Assembly (NCBI GenBank): GCA_009833045.1 | Contig: WUUP01000005.1 | Location: 124,001 to 188,000 of the forward strand | Source of the DNA: Saprospirales bacterium GYS_P2D | GTDB taxonomy: Bacteria; Bacteroidota; Bacteroidia; Chitinophagales; Saprospiraceae | Reading direction: 5' to 3' | Length of the DNA stretch: 64,000 nucleotides | Shown here: positions 8,126 through 14,564 of the stretch, piece by piece | Layout of the letters: each line of letters opens with the position of its first letter | Position numbering within the stretch: position 1 is the first letter of the stretch | Made by a program: the position numbers and the translations under genes | The notes under the pieces: model-generated | Told to the model about the DNA's origin: nothing | The model's database searches: none | The model's input: the letters and a program-made list of their open reading frames with translations, nothing else

Positions 8126-8249
8126 ATATATACGCATTGATGTTTAAACAATGAATTCTAACACTATGCCCTACTTAACCCCCCCTATCATAAATATAGA
8201 GCTTCGATATGTACGCTGTTAAGGCAGCGTTCTTCTGAGAGTCCATTAC

Positions 8250-9197
8250 TCAGAATATCGCCCCCCCCTGCCTATGCAATAGTAAGAAGTCTGCTATATC
8301 ATCTCCATTCTGTTCGGCTGTGGTCTCTCTCTCCAGTAGATCCGAGACACTGATAGATGACACTACCTTACTGATCTCATCGGCCTTGATACTCCAGCTA
8401 TCATAGCTCCCAGCGTCTGGATATAGGATTACTCTCCTATCCTGCAGAGCATTCATTTTAGATATTGATAGATTGGATTTACCTCCAGTGGCCAGCCATA
8501 GTATGTGATTCAGCTCGATAGCGGCTATGAGTGCTGTTTTCTCTGACTCCACTACACCGACTACCTTATCTGGATAGTAGGGTAGTAGATGTTCACCATA
8601 TAGACACTGGACCATATTAAAGCCTTTCGTCTTATGCAGAGCATGATACCAGTGTAGAGCCGCTTTGTCTTTGATCCGTTTGCCTGTAGCTGGATCATAT
8701 CGCATTACTTTACCGGTACGGACCATGCCAGCCCTGTCTATCTGCCAGTAGATTGGGTTTATTTCTCCCCAAAGATTATATGATCCGAGTCTATATCTTT
8801 CAAGTATTCGCCTTGCTGATGTGCCATAGATGGACGCTATGAAGACCTCTAATGTATTTGGTCCTACTATGCTATTACTCTTTGTGACGGCCTCATAGTC
8901 GATATATGACGGCTCTTTGGGTTTTGGCTTAGTGATTCTTTTTGCGGCCTCCACTCGCATGGACATCTGATCGCTGGAGAGATGTATCTTATTGTCTTCA
9001 TAGTATTGCTTTGGCGTGTAGTGATATCCACAACTATCAACCCTATCACAAAGCCCGACATTGCGGCCTATATACTCTCCAGTGACCACATCAATGTACC
9101 TTGTGAACTTTCTGAACTTACCACATGATGGACATGGATATCTCGATGATGGACCATTATACTTTTCTAATGCTACTGTAAATACTTCCTTACTCAT
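8250..9197 (-). CDS. Zinc-finger/Toprim protein (DUF6371-like), probable primase-related
   Basis: 315 residues. The N terminus has a zinc-binding set CPSC (22-25) with C50 and C56, as in DnaG-type CHC2 fingers. The C-terminal half has Toprim-like motifs: VVESEKTA with E217 and K220, LYPDAG (258-263) and GDDIADFLL (298-306). This arrangement is the DUF6371 type found in Bacteroidota mobile elements; I infer a role in priming or regulating element replication together with the DUF3987 ATPase. The ATG at 9197 lies in the first copy of a 132-bp duplication, and a vestigial start (M S K stop) survives in the second copy at 9329. A run of eight G lies just before the stop. A diverged fragment of a sister gene lies at 7784-7885. 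Confidence 0.7.
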   Translation of the reverse strand: MSKEVFTVALEKYNGPSSRYPCPSCGKFRKFTRYIDVVTGEYIGRNVGLCDRVDSCGYHYTPKQYYEDNKIHLSSDQMSMRVEAAKRITKPKPKEPSYIDYEAVTKSNSIVGPNTLEVFIASIYGTSARRILERYRLGSYNLWGEINPIYWQIDRAGMVRTGKVMRYDPATGKRIKDKAALHWYHALHKTKGFNMVQCLYGEHLLPYYPDKVVGVVESEKTALIAAIELNHILWLATGGKSNLSISKMNALQDRRVILYPDAGSYDSWSIKADEISKVVSSISVSDLLERETTAEQNGDDIADFLLLHRQGGAIF

Positions 9198-9438
9198 AGT
9201 GGTGCACTTTCCGCACTATCCGCACTTTGTTATGTAATAGATTGATTATCAACTATTTATGACTATTCGGTTTGCTGCACTTTCGCTGCACTTTCCGCAC
9301 TTTCGTACTCATTACCTCTACTTGCTCATAGTGCTGCACTTCGTGCCCTTTCCGCACTTTGTTATGTAACAGGATGATTATCAATGATTTACGACTATTC
9401 GCTTTGCTGCACTTTCGCTGCACTTTGTGCACTTTCGT
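9191..9438. repeat. 132-bp tandem duplication with four iteron triplets
   Basis: Two copies, 9191-9306 and 9323-9438, offset by 132 bp. Each holds two groups of three TGCACTTT-like motifs, at 9202-9229 and 9276-9305, then 9335-9361 and 9408-9437. Between the groups lie TTATGTAA, a TGATTATCA palindrome and GACTATTCG. The unit spans the end of the DUF3987 gene and the first codons of the Toprim gene, so each copy keeps one live gene end and one vestige. Dense short direct repeats resemble iterons or operators; binding is inferred. Confidence 0.8.
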
Positions 9439-10819
9439 TAATTGCTGCTTTCCTGTACTGGCCTTGCTTTACTCTGGAGAATAGGCTTCGATCTCTGAGG
9501 AATTCCTGTACCGCCCTTTTTTTCAATCCATTTTCTTCGCCTATGGCAATCGCCTCTTTAGTGCTGAACTCATCAGAGAGTTTATCATAGATTCGCCTTT
9601 TCTGCACTGATAGGCTTTCTATTGGTCCGATTGATTTATTGATCGTCTGGAGTACCCATAGAGCTGTAGATCTGAAATATTCGACTAATTTGATAGCCTT
9701 ATGAATAGAGTCTACTGATATTGCTGTAGGAGTAAACCCTTCTGGAGCTTTGTCCAGAACTTCGATGATCAATGCAAACCTTGATATGTAGATTTCCAGC
9801 TTAGATAGTATTTGCGCTTTACTGTCGCTCTCACTTACATTGCATTCATCGGCATTATTGCGCTGCCAGCTATAGAGCACCTCTTTTGCCTCTGGAGAGT
9901 ACTTTAGTATTTGACTCTGATAGTTTCCATCTTCATCAATATCATACGGTAGATCTAAGATATGTTGCATGATAGCCCTGTATTTAATTGTGACATTCTC
10001 ATCGAGTTCGATATCTGACCAATATGGTTTTTTGATCATCGGATTAATCACAAATAAGATCCTATCAATGAATCCGTTTTGGTCACGGCCATCGGTTGCC
10101 AACTGACTAACTAAAGCCGTCTGGAGTGTACCAATGACCGGTATATGTGGACTCGCAATATATACGGGGCGGCCTCCTTTCCTATCCACATTGATAGCCT
10201 TTCCACTCCATATGGATAGCCAAAACTGTTGTTCTGACCCTTTAGAGTATCTATTGAAGTTATTAAACCAACTGGCCAGCTCATCGGCATGGATACCAAT
10301 ACCTCTTAGATTGCCCTCATGCACTTGGGTTAATGCTTCTGGAGTGAAGTCAGACAATAGGTACTTTCTCAATACTGGTTTTTCTGGTTCATCTATGCCA
10401 GCCTCCGACCGTTCTTTCTTGCTCATCTCTTTGGCTTGCTCATAGTACTTCAGCTTTTCGAGATATATCTTATGGCTTTTCTGATCCTGTCTTTTGATTG
10501 GATTGAGCGCCCATGATAGCGGAGCGCTCTTATTAGTACCAGCCCTGCCACTGATAGCGATATAGAGGACGGCTGATTCCGTCCAGCCTCGTTTTACTTC
10601 GACTTTATACGCATTACCGATTGATAGGCTGGCAGCGTAGAGTATGGATGATCCGATATAGTCAGTAGGAAAGTCTAAGCATTCGTTAAGACTTTGTATG
10701 ATTGATTGCATTTCATTTGGAAAGATCTCGATAGGGAAGGGCTTGATTGGTCCTAAGTCTTCGTTAATATCAAGACTGTCCTTTTCTATTGTGCTTTTGT
10801 CAATAGACATACTATTCAT
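9395..10819 (-). CDS. DUF3987 family ATPase (primase/helicase-like)
   Basis: 474 residues. A P-loop-like stretch IAISGRAGTNKSAPLSWAL has the Walker-type GRAGTNKS at 91-98. Later IPVIGTLQTALVSQL, QNGFIDRILFVINP and the C-terminal winged-helix-like part (about 415-460) match the DUF3987 family, common in plasmids, satellites and integrative elements of Bacteroidota next to primase-like genes. I infer an ATPase for element replication; activity is not shown. ATG at 10819 follows an A/T-rich leader, 27 bp after the 37-codon gene. The last 14 codons, rich in A, Q, S and K, are encoded by the iteron repeats at 9395-9437, so the repeat DNA is partly coding. Confidence 0.72.
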   Translation of the reverse strand: MNSMSIDKSTIEKDSLDINEDLGPIKPFPIEIFPNEMQSIIQSLNECLDFPTDYIGSSILYAASLSIGNAYKVEVKRGWTESAVLYIAISGRAGTNKSAPLSWALNPIKRQDQKSHKIYLEKLKYYEQAKEMSKKERSEAGIDEPEKPVLRKYLLSDFTPEALTQVHEGNLRGIGIHADELASWFNNFNRYSKGSEQQFWLSIWSGKAINVDRKGGRPVYIASPHIPVIGTLQTALVSQLATDGRDQNGFIDRILFVINPMIKKPYWSDIELDENVTIKYRAIMQHILDLPYDIDEDGNYQSQILKYSPEAKEVLYSWQRNNADECNVSESDSKAQILSKLEIYISRFALIIEVLDKAPEGFTPTAISVDSIHKAIKLVEYFRSTALWVLQTINKSIGPIESLSVQKRRIYDKLSDEFSTKEAIAIGEENGLKKRAVQEFLRDRSLFSRVKQGQYRKAAINESAQSAAKVQQSE

Positions 10820-10846
10820 TTTAATTTTAACTTTCTTAATCGTGTG

Positions 10847-10960
10847 CTATTCTACCTTATCTGGATTGCGACCTACCTTGATATATAAACTGAGCAATTC
10901 TTTTAGAACCTCACTAATTGGCTGCATCTTTCCTGACCGTGGGTATTGTTCTTCAGTCAT
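10847..10960 (-). CDS. 37-residue protein translationally coupled to the HTH gene
   Basis: Short gene. Its ATG at 10960 overlaps the TGA stop of the HTH gene as ATGA, the classic arrangement for coupled translation, and it ends 27 bp before the DUF3987 start. The product begins MTEEQYPRSGK and continues with an amphipathic stretch, MQPISEVLKELLSLYIK. It has no signal peptide or cysteine. The stretch recalls the N-terminal helix of DUF721/DciA helicase-associated proteins, but only weakly, and the rest of that domain is absent. Position between an HTH regulator and a replication ATPase suggests an accessory replication or regulatory role; this is inference. Confidence 0.6.
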   Translation of the reverse strand: MTEEQYPRSGKMQPISEVLKELLSLYIKVGRNPDKVE

Positions 10961-11247
10961 AGCGCTACATTTTTTTGCGTCTTGATAGATGCCATGACTT
11001 CCGATTTTTTGAATAAGGTCTTAGAGCCTAACTTGTGCTTTTTCAGTAAGCCCTGTCTCACATAGCTGTGAATAGTCACCTTAGATACTTTGAGATAATC
11101 GGCCGTCTCTGAGATAGTCCAATTTTCTTTATCTTCTATGGTTTGCTCTCGCTTTTCCAGTAGCTGGACCATGCCAGCCAATACGGATTCTGTGATCTCG
11201 TTTACGAGACTCTCTTTAGTTTGTTCGGTAAGTATTATTCTATCCAT
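10957..11247 (-). CDS. HTH (MerR/excisionase-like, HTH_17) DNA-binding protein
   Basis: 96 residues. Residues about 42-88 (WTISETADYLKVSKVTIHSY, then an RQGLLKKHKLGSKTLFKKSEV segment) are a typical HTH_17 helix-turn-helix with a basic wing, as in excisionases and element regulators. Residues 1-40 form a charged helix. In similar Bacteroidota elements such a protein acts as excisionase or activator of the replication genes; both roles are possible here. It is the first gene of the probable operon HTH, 37-residue gene, DUF3987, Toprim. The DNA immediately upstream carries two 19-bp direct repeats that may be its binding sites. Confidence 0.8.
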   Translation of the reverse strand: MDRIILTEQTKESLVNEITESVLAGMVQLLEKREQTIEDKENWTISETADYLKVSKVTIHSYVRQGLLKKHKLGSKTLFKKSEVMASIKTQKNVAL

Positions 11248-11301
11248 GAAGTGGGAGGTGCTTTTCTTTAAATTGTTCGATTACAAAGTTCTGCACAAAA
11301 A

Positions 11302-11441
11302 CAGGTCAAAATGATACTTTGGTAGCCGATCGGCCAAAATGGTAAACACTTAAAGTAAATACCAACATTAGTGGAACGCCCAGCAGTTGGGGGTTTGAGG
11401 TCTTTTTTAGATATGCCTAAAACGGCCAAAATGGTAAACAC
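11302..11441. repeat. 19-bp direct repeats upstream of the HTH operon
   Basis: CGGCCAAAATGGTAAACAC occurs exactly at 11331-11349 and 11423-11441, 92 bp apart. A diverged copy (AGGTCAAAATGATAC) begins at about 11303. A weak hairpin, CCCA-GCAGT-TGGG, followed by a T-rich stretch, lies between the two good copies. The sites precede the first gene of the element operon, which suggests operators or replication-initiator sites. Confidence 0.7.
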
Positions 11442-11471
11442 ACCTTCTTAATTATTTAATCAAAAAGTCAT

Positions 11472-11786
11472 GAATCCGTTGAGCTGCTCATGACGATGTT
11501 GTCCGATAACGGATGCTGATTGTTGAGGTGAATCAGTGGATGCGCTCATGACGATGTTGTCCGATAACGGATGCTGATTGTCGAGGTGAATCAGTGGATG
11601 CGCTCATGACGATGTTGTCCGATGACGGATGCTGATTGTCGAGGTGAATCAGTGGATGCGCTCATGACGATGTTGTCCGATAACGGATGCTGATTGTCGA
11701 GGTGAATCAGTGGATGCGCTCATGACGATGTTGTCCGATGACGGATGCTGATTGTCGAGGTGAATCCGTGGAGGTGCTCATGACGA
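11472..11786. repeat. Tandem array of 58-bp repeats, about 5.4 copies
   Basis: Uniform 58-bp period; CTCATGACGAT starts at 11487, 11545 and every 58 bp after. Copies are nearly identical. The main variation is GATAAC versus GATGAC in the middle. Each unit can form two small hairpins, TCCG-ATAA-CGGA and CTGATT-GTCGAGGTG-AATCAG. The outer copies carry AATCCG in place of AATCAG. The period is not a multiple of three and no reading frame is kept, so it is non-coding. Degenerate copies lie at the left end (7634-7776). There are no unique spacers, so it is not a CRISPR array. Confidence 0.92.
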
Positions 11787-11872
11787 TAAACATGAAAAGG
11801 GAGGCCGTGTAGTGCCAGCCCACCCAATGAATGTGCACCGTGCATTTAAGTGATTTTGTACAGTGGTCCTAT

Positions 11873-12226
11873 CTACAAGTTATAAGGCTTGATACTATAT
11901 TCCTTATGGAGTCGCACCCCTGTTGGTTTGAAGCCCTTGTAATTCTCCTTACTCATCGAGTGCAATAGTAGAACTGGTATCTTTCCCTCCTTGCTGATCT
12001 CCTTAGTCGATAGATGTAGTACCAAATACAGCTCTTTGATTTCTTGGAAAAGGAGTTGAGCCGATTCCAAGTCTTCAGTATTCTTATCGGCATAGTGAAA
12101 CGATCCGAAATAAAGCTGTTCCAAGTGGTCCATCATGCTTTTTACATCGTCTGTATCCCACTCACGGAGCATATGAGCCGTTGTAATTTCAATAGGACCA
12201 TCACTACTAATTGATTTACTCATCAC
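11873..12226 (-). CDS. Hypothetical protein of the element
   Basis: 117 residues, acidic in the N-terminal half, no signal peptide, membrane segment or motif that I recognise. It is mostly predicted helix, with a leucine-rich stretch LLFQEIKELYLVLHL in the middle. It lies between the integrase and the 58-bp array, in the same orientation, and an iteron cluster (12263-12364) sits just upstream. The second codon is also ATG, so the start may be 12223. The position next to the integrase suggests an element-specific accessory gene, but no function can be assigned. Confidence 0.55.
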   Translation of the reverse strand: MMSKSISSDGPIEITTAHMLREWDTDDVKSMMDHLEQLYFGSFHYADKNTEDLESAQLLFQEIKELYLVLHLSTKEISKEGKIPVLLLHSMSKENYKGFKPTGVRLHKEYSIKPYNL

Positions 12227-12262
12227 TTAAATATTTAGGTTAAAAAATTGATATACATGGTA

Positions 12263-12364
12263 CAAAGTGCACAGAGTGCAGCGAAAGTGCACCGCTCCCA
12301 GCTCTCTAAAATGTCCAGTATGTGGGCGTATTAGATAGAAAGTGCGGAAAATGCACGAAGTGCA
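12263..12364. repeat. Second iteron cluster, two triplets of TGCACTTT-like motifs
   Basis: Two groups of three motifs, at 12263-12291 and 12338-12364, in the opposite orientation (AAAGTGCA on the + strand) to those at 9202-9437. They fill the gap between the integrase stop and the 117-residue gene. The shared triplet architecture makes chance unlikely and suggests one element protein binds both clusters. Confidence 0.75.
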
Positions 12365-12376
12365 TCACTTTTATAG

Positions 12377-13750
12377 TTATACTACTTTCAAGTTCTGGTT
12401 ATCTCCTTTGAAATAGTCCATCTGAGCCATTTTATTGGCCGCTTCGTCTTTAGAGATTATCAAATACTTCTTAAAGCTCTTTTCGGTCCTGTGGCCTGTT
12501 ATCTTCATTATATCATTGACGCTTACCCCTGCCAAGTACATGAGACATACGCCCGTCCGTCTGGCAGTATGGGAGCTGATCATCTGGTATTTGGGCTTCG
12601 TGCTGTTGACCTTTAGACCTCCTTTGATTTCTTCGACCTCGATAGGGCTATTGATTTTTGCGGCCTCTGCTATTTCTTTCATGTACTTGCTTACTTTTTG
12701 CTCATAGGTCTTAGGTAGCTTATAGTCATATTTCGATAAGATCTGGTTCAGCTCTGGTTTTATAGGTACTACTACTCTCTCTCCAGTCTTTTTAGTGATC
12801 ATATCTATCACCTTTGTACCGTCTGGCCTTTCCTTGATGTTTTGCGGCTTGATCCTGCTATAGTCGCTGTACCTCATGGCTGTATATATCCCAACTAAGA
12901 AGACATCTAATGCCTTTTGATAGTGTGGCTTACTGGATAGGTCTTCTTTCCTTAGAGCCTCTATTTCTGCTGGAGTCAGATAGATAGCTGTGGTCTGTAC
13001 CTGTGGGGCGTAAAAAATTTTATGGGTATGGACATTGTTACTATGGATACCATCATCATAGGCCCGTGTCATGATAGCTTTGAGAGCCTTGATATATCGG
13101 CCTGTAGTATTAGCACTGAGAGCCTTACCATGAAAGTATTGAAGCAATTGATTATATAGATCTCCAGTGATATCATCAAATCTAATCTTACGGCCTATCT
13201 GCTTTTCAAAGCTCAACCAGTGATTGTAGAGGTTACTGTAGTTTTTGATAGCGGCCTGACTATATCGCTGGCCTTTCTTCTTACCAGCGTTTATTACTAT
13301 CTCTCCAGTCTTCATTTGCTCTTTGGTCCTGTTGAGATACTCCAGCACAAATATGCTTTGATCCTGTTGGTCACTGGTATCTATTACATTCTTGATCCCT
13401 TCATCTAATGCCTGCCTTAGCTCATTGACATCAAAAGCCCGATTGTCTTTTTTGGTACTCAGTATGTATTGGGCTATGATCCCTTCGGCCTGGACTATGG
13501 TCAACTCTATATTCTTTAGGTTGACATCAATATGTGGATCATACTTCCGAAATTTATTTACCTCTGATCTCTTAGTGATAGGTCTGTAGGTCTTTTTATC
13601 CCACAATTTTGGGAAAATAGATACTCCGAGACCGTATTTAAATGGCTTTCCATTGAAGGAAGTACGCAAAAATAGCCCTGTTGGACTGTTAGAGTTTGGC
13701 CTTTTGAGCAAAATAGGATAGCTCTTTATTCTTAGTGTATGATGCTGCAT
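12377..13750 (-). CDS. Tyrosine recombinase / integrase
   Basis: 457 residues. N-terminal arm-binding domain (about 1-110), SAM-like core-binding domain (about 130-235) and C-terminal catalytic domain. The catalytic set is visible: R293 in TAMRYSDYSRI, K320 or K321 in ITKKTGERV, H394 and R397 in SSHTARRTG, H420 in ITGHRT and the nucleophile Y429 in KKYL. The length and layout match Bacteroidota integrases of conjugative and mobilizable elements. It catalyses integration and excision between the element and the tRNA-Phe 3' end. It is read away from the tRNA. Its upstream region includes arm-type sites at 13802-13828, so it may be autoregulated. Confidence 0.95.
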   Translation of the reverse strand: MQHHTLRIKSYPILLKRPNSNSPTGLFLRTSFNGKPFKYGLGVSIFPKLWDKKTYRPITKRSEVNKFRKYDPHIDVNLKNIELTIVQAEGIIAQYILSTKKDNRAFDVNELRQALDEGIKNVIDTSDQQDQSIFVLEYLNRTKEQMKTGEIVINAGKKKGQRYSQAAIKNYSNLYNHWLSFEKQIGRKIRFDDITGDLYNQLLQYFHGKALSANTTGRYIKALKAIMTRAYDDGIHSNNVHTHKIFYAPQVQTTAIYLTPAEIEALRKEDLSSKPHYQKALDVFLVGIYTAMRYSDYSRIKPQNIKERPDGTKVIDMITKKTGERVVVPIKPELNQILSKYDYKLPKTYEQKVSKYMKEIAEAAKINSPIEVEEIKGGLKVNSTKPKYQMISSHTARRTGVCLMYLAGVSVNDIMKITGHRTEKSFKKYLIISKDEAANKMAQMDYFKGDNQNLKVV

Positions 13751-13801
13751 GAATCTAATTAAGCTGTATTGGTCCTGTCGAATATATAGCTTATTTAGAT
13801 C

Positions 13802-13828
13802 TTGGGGTACGCTGTGGGGTACAAAATT
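13802..13828. promoter_or_regulatory. Right arm-type site pair (two GGGGTAC motifs)
   Basis: Same 27-bp block as 7522-7548, in the same orientation, with GT in place of CA between the two GGGGTAC motifs. It lies about 107 bp inside attR and about 52 bp upstream of the integrase start. A role as integrase arm site, also repressing the integrase, is inferred. Confidence 0.65.
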
Positions 13829-13910
13829 ACTTAATGGTATTTTTTCAATTAATACTATTTTTTATATGTATATAATTGAATATCAGGCACATGAGCAAAA
13901 TAGAGGACAT

Positions 13911-13936
13911 AAAAAAAGCCCTTGAAAAGGGCTTTT
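13911..13936 (-). terminator. Element-borne terminator for tRNA-Phe
   Basis: On the minus strand a perfect 10-bp stem AAAAGCCCTT / AAGGGCTTTT with a TTC loop is followed by seven T. It begins two bases after the tRNA 3' end and lies inside the element, so the element supplies a new terminator to the tRNA gene it interrupts. Confidence 0.92.
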
Positions 13937-13949
13937 GTGGTACCTCCAG
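13935..13949. repeat. attR, tRNA-proximal copy of the 15-bp core
   Basis: TTGTGGTACCTCCAG, identical to 7458-7472. It covers the last 12 bases of tRNA-Phe and three flanking bases. Confidence 0.9.
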
Positions 13950-14010
13950 GAATCGAACCAGGGACACCAGGATTTTCAGTCCTGTGCTCTACCAACTGAG
14001 CTAAGGTACC
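13938..14010 (-). tRNA. tRNA-Phe (anticodon GAA)
   Basis: 73 bases on the minus strand from GGTACCT to the discriminator A. The acceptor stem (GGTACCT/AGGTACC), D arm, anticodon arm (CAGGA-CTGAAAA-TCCTG) and T loop (TTCGATT) are all present. CCA is not encoded. The T stem reads CCTGG on both sides, leaving a U-U mismatch at the middle pair (51-63), where tRNA-Phe normally has a pair. The 3' half is part of the integration core, so the mismatch may have come with the element. Confidence 0.95.
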
Positions 14011-14063
14011 TCCATTTCCTCTGATCTTTCGCCAACACAATGGCGCTTTTGACAAAGGGAGTG

Positions 14064-14094
14064 CAAATTTATTCTCTTTTTCGAAACGAGCAAA
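14064..14094 (-). promoter_or_regulatory. Bacteroidota-type promoter of tRNA-Phe
   Basis: On the minus strand TTTG (14091-14094), a 19-bp spacer and TAAATTTG (14064-14071) fit the TTTG-N19-TAnnTTTG consensus exactly. It places the transcript start near 14057, about 45 bases before the mature tRNA 5' end. Confidence 0.85.
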
Positions 14095-14127
14095 TAGTTG
14101 CCCATGATTTTCAAATAGAAATCATCA

Positions 14128-14562
14128 TTAATTCAGCAGTGCCGAGTCACATAGGACGAATACGGGTACTCTCACATCAAATATTTCATTGCTCACAGGT
14201 CTGATCATCTGATAGGATCCTGTCATTTTGCCGATCTCTGTAGCTAGTGGAGACCATGAGGAATACTCATGTGTTTCTCCAGGTTGCAGGATAGGCTGCT
14301 GACCGATGACTCCCTCTCCTCTTACTTCTCTGACATTGAGATCACTATCCATGATGATCCAGTGCCTCTTGAGTAGCTGCACGGTGTAGTCCGTATGATT
14401 AGTGATGGAGATCCTATAGCTATGTATGTACTTGTTAGATCGAGGGTCAGAGTGGTCCGCTTCATAGCGAGTTTGGACGCCGACCTCTATTCCATTAGTA
14501 GTACATGTGATCAAGTGATAAGTATTTGATTCGATCTCAAATATATACCATTCAGAGATCAA
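14128..14562 (-). CDS. apaG: ApaG family protein (DUF525)
   Basis: ApaG is a small fibronectin-III-like protein linked to Co2+/Mg2+ handling and diadenosine tetraphosphate metabolism; its biochemical role is unsettled. The family pattern is clear: IHSYRISITNHTDYTVQLLKRHW, EVRGEGVIGQQPILQPGE and YSSWSPLATEIGKMTGSY. The longest frame (144 residues) starts with TTG at 14562, one base after the yicC stop. The family is usually about 125-130 residues, so a TTG at 14514 (before ITCTTNGIEVGV) is also possible. I see no ATG at a suitable place. Likely co-transcribed with yicC. Confidence 0.9.
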   Translation of the reverse strand: MISEWYIFEIESNTYHLITCTTNGIEVGVQTRYEADHSDPRSNKYIHSYRISITNHTDYTVQLLKRHWIIMDSDLNVREVRGEGVIGQQPILQPGETHEYSSWSPLATEIGKMTGSYQMIRPVSNEIFDVRVPVFVLCDSALLN

Positions 14563-14564
14563 AA

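Larger units (their letters stand above)
7916..8159. repeat. Perfect 18-bp inverted repeat pair
   Basis: AGAATTCATTGTTTAAAC (7916-7933) and its exact reverse complement (8142-8159) flank 208 bp. The interior holds the terminator of the element operon and the palindrome at 8111-8125. No gene lies between the arms. The function is unknown; it may be the end of a tiny inserted unit or a protein-binding pair. Confidence 0.7.
7458..13949. mobile_element. 6.5-kb integrative element at the 3' end of tRNA-Phe
   Basis: Bounded by a 15-bp direct repeat, TTGTGGTACCTCCAG (7458-7472 and 13935-13949). The right copy is the 3' end of tRNA-Phe plus two downstream bases. The element contains a tyrosine integrase next to the tRNA, an HTH gene, a DUF3987 ATPase and a Toprim/zinc-finger protein, all on the minus strand, plus one small gene of unknown function. 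The inserted DNA restores the tRNA 3' end and brings its own terminator at 13911-13936, while the displaced host terminator remains at 7371-7407. I found no relaxase, conjugation, capsid or packaging gene. It could be a cryptic integrative element, a mobilizable element moved in trans, or a phage satellite; the sequence alone does not decide. Confidence 0.9.

Noticed and set aside
11472-11786. 58-bp array considered as a CRISPR array
   Set aside because: The repeat runs through the whole 58-bp period with almost no variable part, so there are no spacers, and no cas genes are present.
7458-13949. Element considered as a prophage or conjugative transposon
   Set aside because: No capsid, terminase, relaxase or conjugation gene is visible in 6.5 kb. 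A satellite or mobilizable element stays possible but is not shown.
13855-14055. 66-codon frame spanning tRNA-Phe
   Set aside because: It translates the tRNA sequence itself and is not a gene.
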